Assembly (NCBI RefSeq): GCF_910589235.1
Contig: NC_060955.1
Span: 7,641,694-7,705,693 of the forward strand
Source: Vespa crabro
Taxonomy: Eukaryota; Arthropoda; Insecta; Hymenoptera; Vespidae
Direction of reading: 5' to 3'
Length of the DNA: 64,000 nucleotides
This document shows positions 14,013-27,412 of this stretch, piece after piece. Positions within the stretch are counted from its first letter, which is position 1. Each line of letters opens with the position of its first letter. The position numbers and the translations under genes are program-made. Under the pieces are notes generated by a model that worked only from the letters and a program-made list of their open reading frames with translations, had not been told where the DNA came from and did no database searches.

Positions 14013-15890
14013 ACACACATACATACATACTAATGCGTAGTTTCTAATATCAGTTCCTTGTACGTTACAATAGTGTAGTAAAAAAACAACTTTATCCATG
14101 AAGTACGCATAAACAAAGACGAATACAATGTTATTTCTTCTAAAGGAATAGAAATATTCGATTTTAACATACTGACATCAAAGAAAATTAAATTGTACTG
14201 GGAATTATTGTTTTTGCATATTATAGCTATCTTATACAGAAATCAAACACCTGTCATAAGCAGCGCATAATTCGCTGATTCGTCGAAATATATATATGCA
14301 TCTCCCGACATCTCGTACTTGATAATCAAACGAACGATCGTAAAAGTATCTAAATAATAAGGTAAACAGTTACTTTAAGTCGTAATATTTTGATATGGTA
14401 AGAACTAAGGAAGCTATGTGAGACAAAGTACTCAAAACAATGTTTATAAATGTAAAGTTTAGGTAAAGAAAGAATAGAAGTCCTTTACAAAGTAGGCACA
14501 AGTCAAAGAGAGAAAACTTTGGGTTTCTTTGTTTTTTCATTTTTTTTCTTATCTCGATCTTATATCAAAGCTAGTATTTAGATACGTTGAACTCGTTAAT
14601 AGATTCAACGAAAAGAATATCATTTGATTTTCTATAATTATCAATTAAGTTAAAAATTAAGGATTACCATAGTATAATTACGTCGACTTAAAGGTGATTT
14701 TATATTAGCACGAAATTAATATCATTTCAATAGCATATACGTGATTCGTTCGTTCTTTCGACGCTATGATTGGTCAACGAGTAATGCTTTTTTATAATTG
14801 GTCAAAAAAATCAAAGTAGCTGTACGAGATATCAGTAAGGGAATAACGCAAAAAAAAAACAAATGAAATATGAATCTTTTTTATCGTAAAAAAATATAAA
14901 ATTAATATAAACGAACATACATATTTAGCGATTGGTCGATTAAAGTACACACTTATGTAAGATCGAATTATTAATAGAAAGATTTGTATAGATAAATAAA
15001 ATGTTCGAATAAATCTTATTAAATCATTTTCTTCGTCAAGTCTAACGTGTGCTAATTAAATAATGTCGATTACCCTAAAATCGTAGATTTATTGACGGAT
15101 AGAAAAAAGATGGATAGATAAAAGAAAAGAAGGTCGCAATTGCGTGGAGATAGTGACGTAACGAAGGAGGAAGTAAAATACGGGTCGTATCGGTTATCCT
15201 AGGATTACAGAAAAGAAGATTTCTATTTATTCTTTTTTCGCTCTTACGTTTATAATATGCTAAGTCGTTCGTATTCTCATTGTTAGCAAATATAATAAAA
15301 GCATGAATAAAATTTAAAATTTAATCGATGAGGTCGCGACGGCGTAGATCGAGTAGAGTTCTCCTTAATAGATATGATAGACTTTTTGTCGAAAATATAA
15401 CGTAAGAATATCTTCTAACGTAAAAAGAAAATAGATGAAACAAAAGGAGAAAAGAAAGAGAAAGAGAAGAAGAAAAGTCAGAGGGCGCAACGATGGAGAC
15501 GACGTGACGCGATAAAGGTGAGATTCGTCCATCAATCCGCGGGCCACGCAACGTGTTTTGCACGTGGTCATTTCAGAAGAGAGAAAAAGAAATATATGTA
15601 TGTGTATATATTTATATATATATATACACATACACATTCGTATAAACGATTCACTCCGTTTGTTTATTATCTTTGGGGACATATCTTTTATGTTTAATGT
15701 TTGTTTCAAATCGATTGACAATCGTTCATATTATTAAAAAGAAGACGACAAATATTAAGCGTAATTATTCCTGTAAGACATACGTAATAAAGAAAAATGA
15801 AATGCCATTTCGTACAATTCTCGAAAACAAATGTAACATTTCGATTGGAAGGATATTATATGTACTTACTGGTTGCACCAACGTAGGCAT
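8636..15890 (-). CDS. orb: Orb / CPEB1, cytoplasmic polyadenylation element-binding protein
   Basis: CPEB1 binds UUUUAU elements in 3' UTRs and controls translation and poly(A) length, notably in oocytes. Twelve coding exons on the minus strand join in frame to 711 residues: 15890-15870, 13375-13033, 12682-12534, 10974-10718, 10620-10494, 10409-10040, 9973-9741, 9590-9498, 9420-9255, 9167-9040, 8960-8880, 8803-8636. The first exon codes only MPTLVQP and has an in-frame stop upstream. Residues about 30-95 are Gln/Arg/Glu-rich and low complexity. RRM1 is at about 446-545 (KVFLGGLPWDITESL, KGYAYIIFDTE). RRM2 is at about 555-635 (KTVFVGALHGMLTAEGL, IDTDKYKYPIGSGRVTF). A ZZ-type zinc-binding domain is at about 640-680 (CSGCF, YFCREEICFRYFCRRCW, QHSM). 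IDTDKYKYPIGSGRVTF and VEWP distinguish this CPEB1/Orb type from Orb2/CPEB2-4. The middle is Ser/Pro-rich. Confidence 0.95.
9655..9735. repeat. (TA)n microsatellite in orb intron
   Basis: A nearly pure (TA)n run with one short interruption near 9703-9708. It lies in the short orb intron between the exon ending at 9741 and the exon starting at 9590, and takes up most of that intron. Confidence 0.95.
10975..12533 (-). other. orb: orb intron with (TA)n array
   Basis: This intron lies between orb coding exons 3 (12682-12534) and 4 (10974-10718). It holds a long (TA)n array at about 11529-11596. Short plus-strand open frames (about 11088-11306 and 11634-11898) show no recognisable domain, and I treat them as chance. 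Confidence 0.7.
11529..11596. repeat. (TA)n microsatellite
   Basis: A pure TA dinucleotide array of about 68 bases inside an orb intron. Confidence 0.95.
13376..15869 (-). other. orb: First orb intron within the coding region
   Basis: This 2.5-kb intron separates the 21-base first coding exon from the Gln-rich second coding exon. It contains a (TA)n/(CA)n tract at about 13975-14032, a run of nine G at about 13529-13537, and three copies of ATTGGTC near 14769, 14799 and 14934. No additional exon was supported. Confidence 0.7.
13975..14032. repeat. (TA)n followed by CA/CATA tract
   Basis: A TA array of about 35 bases passes into ACAC and ACAT repeats. It lies in the first orb intron. Confidence 0.9.
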
Positions 15891-16119
15891 GTCCAGATCG
15901 TCCGTTTCTCACACTCTTCTTCGTTCTCCAAAGGACTACGTGTACGTCGATTAGATTGGTGAACTATCGATAAGTTCGGCGTTTGGGAAAGCCTACCTCT
16001 TCGTTTTCGGTCAAATCACACCGTCTATCGAAACGCGAGTTATCGTATGAGCTTTTTTAATTTCATTGAAAAAAACAGAAAAGAAAACAAAAAAGAAATA
16101 CGAAAAAAGAGAGAGGGAT

Positions 16120-16192
<73 letters not shown>

Positions 16193-18292
16193 TATACAGC
16201 TGTAGAAAAAAAGAGAAAGAGAGAGAGATAGAGAAAAGAGAAAACCAAAGATATAGAAGTCGATTATGTCGACCGTAAGATTTTCCCAAAGGGGTTGTAG
16301 TCAAAGGAAAGAGAGAGAGAAAAAGATAAAAAAAGAGGAGATAGACCTTGTATATGTTTTCAACGTGCGTTTTTTTCTTCCATTTGTAATATTTAATCTT
16401 CTTTTGTGAAGAGGATCTATATCCTTCGGTTTTTTTCAGTTGTCACACGAATACAACGGACTGAGACACTGGAATACGAAGAGAGAAATTAATAGCGACG
16501 TAACGATATCGAAGGCGGAACACTAGTTCCTCTTCACGTTACGCCGCTTCGCGAACTGAATTGCGGATATCCCCCTTCTACCTCACCCCACCCTTTCCCC
16601 ACCATCTCCACCGCCCGAATCATCCCCATCACTGACTTACTCCTCCTCTCAGCAAATCGGAAAACCCTCTGAATTTCATCGACGCAAATCGTAACGTACC
16701 CCTATCCATGTGGTGGGTGTAGATTTGAATCTAAGAAATCAGCACTTCAGATCGGTATTGACCATTCGGTCGTTACATTTTCATCTTCGTTGAATCTTCT
16801 TCGACTAACAATCGATACTTTTACCGTATACTTTCGCGACCTATTCACAATTCTCACGAAATTATATTAAATGCAAGATTTTTTTACTAATTACGTAAAT
16901 ATGTCAATACTTTTGATTGATATGCATATGTAACTTAACCAGCTAATTAATTTCACTTATGAAAATATTATATATATTATAAATGAATAATTATGAAAAA
17001 TAATAAATAAATAGACTAATTTTTAAGTTATTTCTATAAATAAATGAAAAGTGAACTTGTACAATTTACAATTGTTAAAGAAAATAAGAAACTGATTATT
17101 AGATGATTATATCTATGTATATTTTTTTATTTTTTTTATTGAAATTTCTCTTTTCCAGTTGTTTTAAGAGATATCTTTTGCTTTAAGAGATATCTTTTTG
17201 TTTGTAATATTATTGTTGAAAGGAAGACTATGTACACAAATCTTACATTTTTTAGACTTATTTTGCTTATGTTTTAGATTTATATTGTTCTAAACATTTT
17301 TACAGTTAAGAACTTCAATACGTTCTATTGTTAAAAAATCATAAATGTTATTGGAAAAAATGGTTTTCAACAAATAAATCAGTTGCTTCTCTCGCAAGCA
17401 ATTTTCGAAAATATTTTGAAACGCAATAACATTTTTCGATTACAGCGATCCAAGTGACTACGTCGTTAACTACGTAATTTAACCACCTTCATTGCGCTTC
17501 AAATGTAAATATCAAGACAAGATAACTCAATTGTGTAATCTTGTAACGATTATACAATAAGATAGATACAAATAGTTACACGTATAAATCACATTTTCAT
17601 CTCTAAAAATCAGGCAAGATTAGGAATATATATTTACTACAATTATAATAGAAATACTGTATCAAATTGATTCTGCGATTAGATTGTATTAGATTAATCA
17701 ATATTTAAAATGTACCAATCAACGTGTGCTCTATATACGTCAAGGTCTTTGATTGGATGTTATAAAACCGCTCTATTTGACCTGATTTCTATAATATGAT
17801 CGAATCCAAGAGAATGAAATAGTATGACTTGGTTTATTTTCTACTATTGGCCACACGATGACGCTGTCGTACTTGTCGTGGTGAAGAATTTTGAATCATT
17901 TTCTTCGGCGCTTGGATTCTGGGTGGGAGGGAGGCGAGAAAGATGGCAAGGGACGAACGAATCGCGTGCTAACGCAAAACGAAGGCAGGCGTTACTGGTG
18001 TGGTTGCATTTACGACGACAAACGTGCAGTCAAACTAATTGACTATCGCCGGTTTCATTTTTTTAACAACGACGCGATGAATAACATATTTTTGTTAATC
18101 ATGTGAAAAGACAAGCATTTATGAAGTCAAAAGAGTTTCTTAAGTAGTTGCTCAAAAAGCAGGCCCGGCCAAAAACACTCCTTCTTACGATGTCAAACAT
18201 GCAGCGAAGATTTTTTCTGAAGAGTCTCGCTATACGACGGCGTGTTTCGGCTAAGATTTGTCAGTGAAACCGGTGCCAATGAGCGTGAATAT
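15891..18292. promoter_or_regulatory. Divergent orb / protogenin-like intergenic region
   Basis: This is the 2.4-kb gap between the head-to-head start codons of orb (minus) and the DCC-family receptor (plus). It holds a (GA)n array at about 16123-16189, roughly 230 bases upstream of the orb ATG. A C-rich block at 16571-16615 is G-rich on the orb strand. The part from about 17860 to 18290, just before the receptor ATG, is GC-richer and probably includes that gene's leader. No protein-coding exon was found. Confidence 0.5.
16123..16189. repeat. (GA)n microsatellite upstream of orb
   Basis: An essentially pure GA array of about 66 bases, with shorter GA blocks flanking it to about 16330. Frames through it give Ser-Leu or Arg-Glu repeats, which are not genes. 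It lies in the probable orb 5' leader or promoter region. Confidence 0.95.
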
Positions 18293-21200
18293 ATGGCGGC
18301 GCGAGTATTTTTACTTAGTATCTTGTTTACAGAAGTACTAAAGCCCGCTTGTGCTGCAGGTGCGTCTTTTACTGTTGCCATTAGCTCTGTTTGTTTACAC
18401 TCATCGATGTCGCATGGCAATTCATAAATTGCGGAAATACTTGTAATCGCGTGTCATGTTCTTTGAATTACACACTTTGCTTTCTTTTTTTTATTTATTT
18501 TATTTCACCCACGTATTATTTTTTTTTTCGTTAAACTTTTGGATAATTGAAAATATTATTTTATTGGTTTGGATTTATATTAAATAAAAAAATTTCTTTA
18601 TTTAAATTAAACATTTTTTTAATATTAAAATAGATTGAAAAATGATTAATTATATTTTACAGGTGTCAAAGGTATTGGAACAGGTATAAATAATAGAAAT
18701 GTATCTAAATCGGATGGTTCTGATGCAGATTCAACAAAAGGTTCTGCTACAACAATAGAAATACAACCTAGTGGACATGTAATATTGGGTAAAAAAGCGA
18801 TAACACTTAATTGTATAGCTGGTACGAATCAAAATATTTCCTGGTTACATAATGGAAAACCAGTACCACCATGTGGTTCTACCCGATGCAATTTACAACG
18901 TAATGGATCTCTTCTTTTCATTAAGGTATTTATAAATTTAGATATAAGATATTAATTAAGATAAAGAGCAACAAATGTAATTTGTATACAAAATTATTCT
19001 TTGTAGAAACAGAATTTCCAAAAGTCACAAAAGTTCAAAGAAAAAGAAAATACCAGCCTTATTAATATTAAGAATCATATTAAAGATGAATATCGCTGCA
19101 TAACACGCACTGATTTTGGAGGACTACTGCGATCATCGCCAACATTCATTGAAATAGCAGGTAAGTTGGCTATAATAATAATTATACTATATATTATTGG
19201 TTCTTTAGATAAAAAACTTAATATTTTTACATTTTGATATTATAGAACTTGCCCATGTATTTAAAGAATCACCACAGAATGTAACTGTCCAAGAAGGTGA
19301 AGTAGTAAGATTGTCTTGTATTATAGATAGTGTTCCCTTTCCACCTAATGTTACATGGGAGCATAATGGAGATTCAGTTCAGCTTAGTCTTAATAATTCA
19401 AAGTTAGTAATACTTAATACATAGAAATTAAAATAATCATTAATATTTTGAATATATATTCATGAAAATCTTTGATATTGCAGATATTCAATGGTATCAC
19501 CAGGTGTTCTGTATATAAGTACAACACAATTATCAGATGCTGGTTCTTATAGGTTTAAAATAATAATAAAACTGATAAATACTACTATATGAGCAATAGT
19601 AGTATAAATACTGTTATTGCTCATATTATAATGGTATTAAGATATTTTTCGTTTTTTTATTTCAGATGTGTAGTGACTAATGAATTCCTAAAGAAAACCA
19701 AAAAAAGTATAGAGGCAAAACTAACTGTTATTGCTAGATCAAAGGGTGAAAAATCATATAAATCATCATCTTTATTTCCACAAATGTCATATAATCATTG
19801 GCTACTTAATGGATCAAGCCTTAATCTAGCATGTGCTGCATCTGGTTATCCACTGCCTCTTATAACATGGACTTTCATACCTCGCTTTGCAGGTATGTAA
19901 TTATAAAAGTTTTTATCATTTTCTAGAAATCATAAATACTGCTATTACATCAAGTTACTCATTTCAAGGTAACAGCAATGTTCCACAACCTCGCATTCTT
20001 GTTAATTCTACTACTGGCATTGCTATACTACAATTAAAAAATGTAAGCATTTCTGATGCTGGCATCTATCTTTGTTCTTCAAGAAATTCAATTACAAATG
20101 ATTTGGAAATTCAGGTATGTATGAAGCTATATGTTTATATGTATATAGTTATTTTTTAATATTTATCAAATTTATTATTTAAATTGTTATAGAATATAAC
20201 TGTAAATATATTGGTACCTCCATCATTCTTGAAAACTCCTATGAATCAAGTTTGTCCAAATGGAAGAACTGCAAGATTTGAATGTCAGGCGCAAGGTTTA
20301 CCTGTACCACAAATTTATTGGCTAAAGGATTCTCTAAATATTACAGTCAATGGTAAAAATATTAAAGTATTATTATTGTAACAAAGTTCTTTAAATATTT
20401 ATACAACATAAAAAATAATATTGTAAATTATAGGACGTCGAACAACTTATATAAAAGAATTCAACAAAATGGAATTGGCAATATCGGCAACAGTTCCATC
20501 AGATTCTGGTCTGTATCAATGTGTAGCTGTAAATTCAGCAGGAGAAATATGGGCTGCTGGTCGGCTTCAAGTAAACTCATCTCGTAATAGTCCTGCTGCA
20601 CCTACCTCTTTAAAATGTCATGCTGTGTCCCCAGTTAGAATTTTTATTTCATGGGAACCACCAAAGTCTCTACCGTATACCAGTATTACAGCTTATACCG
20701 TCCATTATAGCCCTGTTGGTAAGTTTTATAATGAAATATTATATATTTAAATCAAAAGTTGTAATAAATTAAAAATTTTAGAATTCTATCAATAAGAGCT
20801 TGTAAGTTATGTTATATATTATTTTTGTTAAAAAGAAGGTGGTAAAGAAGAAGTTTCTCCTCCTGAGCCAGGCAATTCCACATCTGTAGAAGTAACAAAA
20901 CTTCTAGAACCATTTACAAATTATTCTTTTTACGTACGAGTATGGAACATATATGGCGCTAGTGATCAGTCTGCCACCATCTTGTGTTCTACAGCTCCAA
21001 GTGGTATGCATATTTAAAAAATATTACTATTTATTTTTTTAGTAATAAAATAAATATGTAATTTGATAAATTATAGTAACTAAAACTATGTACCATAGAC
21101 TAAAGTAAGATTAATTATTTTAATTAGTTCCTAAAAGCACACCGAAAATAAGTATGAATGTTATTAGTAGTACAAAGTTAAATGTATCATGGGAGTCTTT

Positions 21201-23754
21201 AACAAAAAGGGAATCTCGTGGTATTGTGGTAGAATATAAATTACAGTGGAGACTTCATCAACATCCATCATCTAGAGTACTATTTTTACCTGCCACCACT
21301 GAACATTATATACTTTCTGGTATGTTTTTAAGATTAACAATAATAAAGTTTCATTAAATCTAAATTTTTAAAATTATTATAAGTACTTGATTAATAAAAT
21401 TAATATTTTGTAGATTTAATACCAGGAGCTAAATATGATATACGAATATTAGCAAGAACAAAACAGGGATGGCCTAATTTGAATGAAATGCAATTAAATT
21501 GGAGCACTATAACAATGCCTCCTCTAGATTCTAATGAATTTAACATTAGAGATTTTGTAGACATGCAATTATTAAGTTTCAAGATTTCAATAATTAAAGT
21601 GAGAAAATGATTTAAAAATAAGTAATTGTTTTAATAGGAACTGGAATCCTACTTTATTTACGATTTTCTTGTTTAGGTCATCTGGAAAATAGATTTGAGA
21701 GAAAATAATAAAGTCGAGCCAGATTTTGATTCTTGGCAAATTTACTGTGAAAATTCAGATGGATACAAATTATTAACTGCTGTTATGCCCCGAAATGCTA
21801 CAGAGTATACTTTAACTAATCTTGGTAAGAATTAGAAAATAGAAAAAAAGAATTAGAAAAAAGCAAAAGTTACTTTTGGTTTTAATATGGAGAATTGATT
21901 ATATGTAATAATATTTATATTATCATTTTTTATCTCTTAGAAAGGAATTGTTCATACACTGTGGGTCTTTGTATGGTAAATTCTGGCGAAGTAAGAGATT
22001 GTTTAACAAAAATCATTGATATTACTCATTCTGGTTCCAGTAAGTAATTCAATTTCTTGTTTTTTTAAATGAATTCACGATATTTATCTTATATTTTCTT
22101 ATTAAGGTAATGTATTCATGGCTTTAGAGGCTATTCCTGTTTCATCTACCTCGATACATGTGACATGGACAGTAACTGAAATGCATAGTGTACATTCCTT
22201 TGAACTTTGCTATCATGCAGTTCATATTGAAAGTGTTGAAGCATCCAAATGCATTACATTGTATATATAAATCTATTTGAGTTTATTATATCGGATTATA
22301 TAATGTATTTGTACTCAAAATTTTTTAAATTAATGATAATACGTCTTCCAGAGATGATACCAAGATGACTGTTGATAAGTTAAAGCCATTTACTTTGTAT
22401 CAATTTAAAGTGAGGATGATACGATATGAAAATAATCAAAGTAACGTTTACAGTGAATCTGTTGAATGTTATACTAATGAAGATGGTAATATTATCTATA
22501 ATGATAATTACATGAAAATTATAGCATATTGACTTATTTTACGATTATTTTAGTTCCTGGAAAAGTTGAGGATATTCAATGGTTTTTGGGCAATAACACT
22601 AAAGTTCGTATTGCATGGAAAGAACCAAGTAGCATAAATGGAGTGATACAAAATTATTTTGTTGCATATACCATGAATTTAATGAACTCTACTGGCTCTT
22701 GGGGAAATGTCACAGTTCCTGGAAATAAAACATCAACTACACTTCCAGGTTTAGTTCCAGGAAAACGATACTTTGTAATTGTACAAGCAGCTACAAAAGC
22801 AGGTTATGGTAAACGATCAGATCCTATAATTATTATCACTGGTGGGACTACAAATAATATTCTTTCATCATCAGATGAACAGAAGCCACCTCAAAATATT
22901 AAACCTGATCAAAGTCTAGGTAGTTATTATTTTTATCAAAGTATGATCTTTTAAGCAAAATTTCTTATTTTTATATGCATAATAACATATTTGTTTGTTT
23001 AAATAGGTATAATATTGGGTGTAAGCATAAGTATAGTATTCATAACCATTTGCTTATGTAGCATTTATTGTCGAAATAAATGCGAGAGTTCTAGATCTTT
23101 AAGAGATGGTGCTCAACCTCTAAAAGGACGTATTTTGGTGCGAAATGGAAACGGTTGTTGTATCGAATCTACAGCTCCTGTGAATCAGCAAATGAATGTT
23201 ACAGTTACTTCTAATGAAGTTGAACTTGCTGGCCTTTGTCCATCATCACCAGTTACAACAAATCCATATTCAGATACCAAAGTAATTCAATTTTAATATA
23301 TATTTAGAGATAATTTTTTTTCGTGTAATATATTCAATAATTTGATTTAGGGAGGGCATTCCAATGGTGTTGTGGAACCTTGTGTAAAGGAACCATTACT
23401 ATCACCTTGGGATGTAAATGGAGAATCAAAGGATATTTGTCTTGCGGAAAACTCTCAGGTATAAAAACAATATGGACTACAAGTTTCTTTTAAATTTAAT
23501 AAATGTATTACTTTTTTGTATTGTGAATTTTTTTTCTTTTAATATAATTACAGTACAAAAGGCGTGATAGTACCGTTTTAAGAAAAAATGAAGAAGAGAA
23601 TCAAGATTTGGATGATACACAGTTCACTATGGTCAATTGTACTTTAGACAGTAACAATGGCAGCCTAAACAATAATTCAGGGTGTCCAGATAATGATATA
23701 TCATCAGAAAACGTTATCTGTACATCTATTCCAGTACTTGGACCAAATGGATGA
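18293..23754 (+). CDS. Protogenin-like Ig/FN3 transmembrane receptor (DCC family)
   Basis: Twenty exons join in frame to 1185 residues: 18293-18359, 18663-18925, 19007-19160, 19246-19402, 19484-19552, 19666-19892, 19969-20114, 20193-20352, 20434-20718, 20836-21003, 21128-21319, 21414-21598, 21677-21824, 21941-22039, 22107-22260, 22352-22485, 22554-22919, 23007-23281, 23351-23458, 23554-23754. Exon 1 encodes a signal peptide (MAARVFLLSILF...). Four Ig domains follow, with C...W...C signatures (for example LNCIAG...ISWLHNG...YRCITR). Five FN3 domains come next, then one membrane segment (about 992-1012, GIILGVSISIVFITICLCSI) and a cytoplasmic tail of about 170 residues. Four Ig plus five FN3 is the protogenin/IGDCC layout; Frazzled/neogenin has six FN3. 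The family acts in cell adhesion and guidance. The exact subfamily and any ligand are inferred from the layout alone. Confidence 0.88.
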
Positions 23755-26677
23755 ATACGCTAATGACTAATTTTGGCTGTTCGCATTTTCATGAATTGGA
23801 ATACAGCAGGTAGGAATATGACGTTAATTTAAAAAGCCTGTTACGAAGTTGTTGCAAATGAGTAGAATCAGATATTATGGAAGCAAGAAAAGTCAAAGCT
23901 TATAAAAAAGTAGAGAGGAACATAAGTTAAGAAATAAAAGTTAATACAGTTCCATAAGATTTATATGACATATATCATATGATTCTGTCAAAAGAAGATA
24001 TCATGTTTGAAAAATAGTACTCAATTAAATTTTTGAATAATAACATTAGTATTACAGACAAAAGTAAACTTGTTAAAAATCCAGGTTTTCTTATTTACAT
24101 TTCTGATTAAAATTTGAAAAATTCTTATAAATTATTTTACATACAAATTAAATAATGAAATCTTTGTAATAAAGTTTTCGATTTTAGATATATATATGGA
24201 TACCTGAGTATGTTTAGTTACAGTCAACTTTACATTATGGATATTAATCCCTAGGTATCCATAGTTTGTATAATTAATGATAGAAATGTACTTGTTTTCA
24301 CAAATTATTTTTAACATGTAAAAATGAAAAAATGTTTATACGAATATTTTGAAAATCGTTCCTTAAGTCAGAATATGACAGCATGGATTTTGAGTGTATG
24401 TACAATGTAACATATGACATTGGAATACCTAACATAGAACAACTAATAAAAAATATGCTATGCACACATTATGATAAACAAACTACGGCTGATAAATACC
24501 ATTCAGCAATATGGTATCAAATTTTTTTGCAAAAATATTAAATTTAAATAGATAAAAAAAACTATATATGAAATAATAATGCATTGAGTATGAGTCCATA
24601 AATACATTAAATGTCTAAGTGTGCAAGGCCTATACAATTTTATAATTGGCTGGAAAACTAATAATTTATTTCTCTTTTAATGATGATTATACTAGCCATT
24701 CCATGATTTTATTTTTTCATATAGTTAAACGTAAAAAAATATGATACAAATTTCTTAGCATTAGGAACTGAAAGTAGATATATAATTTGATACTATACAT
24801 GTGTCAAAGTTAGTAGATATAATTTTTTTACTTTAGTTTCATGAGTATATAGATAATAATTATAAAATTATGGTTTATAAGTTGAAAATTCGCTATTCAA
24901 ATGAAATAAGAAGATAAAACAAATGACATTAACAAATTAAATAATAAATTAAATGCTTCACATTACAAAAGATTATATAGAATTCACATCAGTAGAATCA
25001 AGTAATTTTTACAAATCTTTAATATTAACTGTAGATTTTCTTATTTTGATATATTTCAAAGTTTCAGAAATCCTCTGAATGTAAAAAGGCAAGTTTAATA
25101 TTGTAAAATAAAATGAGTATTACAAAAGAACTTATACATTAACTTAGATACACAGAACAATTATATAATAGATCCTAATCATGAATATTCTTTATGTCTC
25201 CAATATCTTTAAAAGATTCTCCATAATAACAATTTAAATAATTAGACAATTGTAAATGATTCTTATACTTTTAATTATTTTTATACTATATTTTTAATTA
25301 TATGAAAATCATGTAAATTGTTTTAACTGATCATTATATTTTTTATTTGTTGAAATATTAATTTATAAAGTAAATTTTCAAAAATATATTTATTATCTTT
25401 GTAGGTAATGAATATTATTTTATTATTATTGCACTTTTATCAAATACTTCTATTATTTTTAACATAAACCAATTCACCCAAACAGAAGCTAGAATAATTT
25501 TTAACATGTATCAGTGATATTATAATATATATTACTTTTCTATATAAAAAGTAAGTTTCATTTACAATACAAATTCAGATACATTTTTATGTACTTTTGT
25601 CTGTATATATGACTAAATGAGTACATCAATGATTAAATGTATTTATTTTAAGAATAATTGACTTATAAACAGTAAAAGTTCTGTGTATCGTACAATAGAC
25701 AAAGGAAAAATTTGCAAGTATATGTATTCCAGACTGGTGCATGTTACCATGACAGAAAACCCATTACAGTACCTGATAGAATAAGGTGTATCTTTTAGAG
25801 TGAGACATAGACATGTCAGTGTTGTTACTGTACCTCCACTATCTGTTATTTATTACTTTTAACATTCAGTGATATTTCACAAAATCATATTACACTGAAC
25901 CATGCAATAATGTAGTTGCCATGAGCACATAATTAAATCAAGTAAAGATAGAATTATATTGGACCTATGCGTATTAGAACTTCAACTGCATCTTTATCAT
26001 ATAGAAAATATCTATGCTTCTATAAATGAAAGAGAATTTTTTAATGTTTAAAATGATCCCATTTTATGTTAAGAAAATTGCTATTATTCTAGACTTTTTT
26101 GTAGAATATAAGAACATTTTTGAGACAGTCCTACATTTTGATTTAAATGTACAATAATATTATTTATGTATTATCATTGCATATATATCTTTCTTTTTAA
26201 AACATTCTTTTTAATTATTTGAGAATATTCAATAACATTCTAAGAATGATAGCTTTATTTAGGCAAGATGCATAGAACTCATTGCATATATCTTAATATT
26301 ATATAAATTTTATATTTCATATACATTATTAAGTTCATATATCATCAAACAATAATTGCAATAGTTTATGTTCTGCAACATATTACACATTCTGATGTTT
26401 GTTTTGTGATTTTATATAAGTTTTTCTTCTATTTGGTATTACATCCATTATATCTGTTATACCTTATGTTATTTCTGTATAGTATTGTACTTCCACATTT
26501 GTTAAATACTTGTTACAAAATTTGATTTAAGAAAAGGCAGTTGTATAATTTATTGAACTATACATCATCAAATGTATGTGTAGTATTATCAAAGACAGCT
26601 CATCATTATCTCTATGAATTTCGTTTATTGTATGTTTTTTTTTTTTTTTTTATATATAACATACTTTATAAAATATA

Positions 26678-26902
26678 CAGGTAGTTCTCGGCTTTACGAA
26701 TTATTTTGTAATTGATTTTTTTTTTGTAAAGTGAAAATTTGTAAAATGAGAATGACTTCTGTTCCTAACAATTAAGTTTTTCCATTGAAAAGCTTGATAA
26801 TGTTAAATAAAAAAAGATTTTTGTTTTATATTATAGTATTTTAAAAAAATTCTTGAAGTAAAGAATTTGTAAAACATAAATCCATAAAATGGGAATTACC
26901 TG
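26678..26902. mobile_element. Short inverted-repeat element, pogo/Tigger-like MITE
   Basis: The left end starts CAGGTAGTTCTCGGCTTTAC after TA (26676-26677). The right end is its imperfect inverted copy, ending GGGAATTACCTG before TA (26903-26904). The ends match over about 27 positions with several differences. The interior (225 bases in total) has no coding capacity. The CAG start, TA duplication and small size suggest a non-autonomous pogo/Tigger-type element; this family assignment is inference. Confidence 0.65.
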
Positions 26903-27412
26903 TACATTAACTTTTCATATTTTACACACTTTACAATGCAGATGTTACATAATACAATAATATATATATATATATATTAAACATATATATATATATATAT
27001 ATGTTTAAGATTGTATCAGTGTTTGGCTTCTAAATAGCAAAATCATTTACTAAAAATGTTAAAAAATAAATAAAATACACGTATAAAGATAAATTTGAAT
27101 TATCGAAGGAAAAAAGATTGATTTTATAAATAAAATTATTTTTGAACTTTTTTACATCATTTTCGATTAAGAAGCATTTTTTATAAAAATTTGGAGTATG
27201 TCATAATTTATAGCATTCCATTTATGATATTTATGTTTTGATTCTGTTTATATCCCACTGTAAAGTCTTTTTTCTTTCATTATAAAAGAAAGTAAAAAAA
27301 CATGAATGTAATCTTAATATATTAAAAGACTAGCACTGGTATTTTCATTTGAATGGTAAATATTAAGTAATTAAATGATGTGATAAGTTTAAAATTGTAA
27401 CAATCATATATA

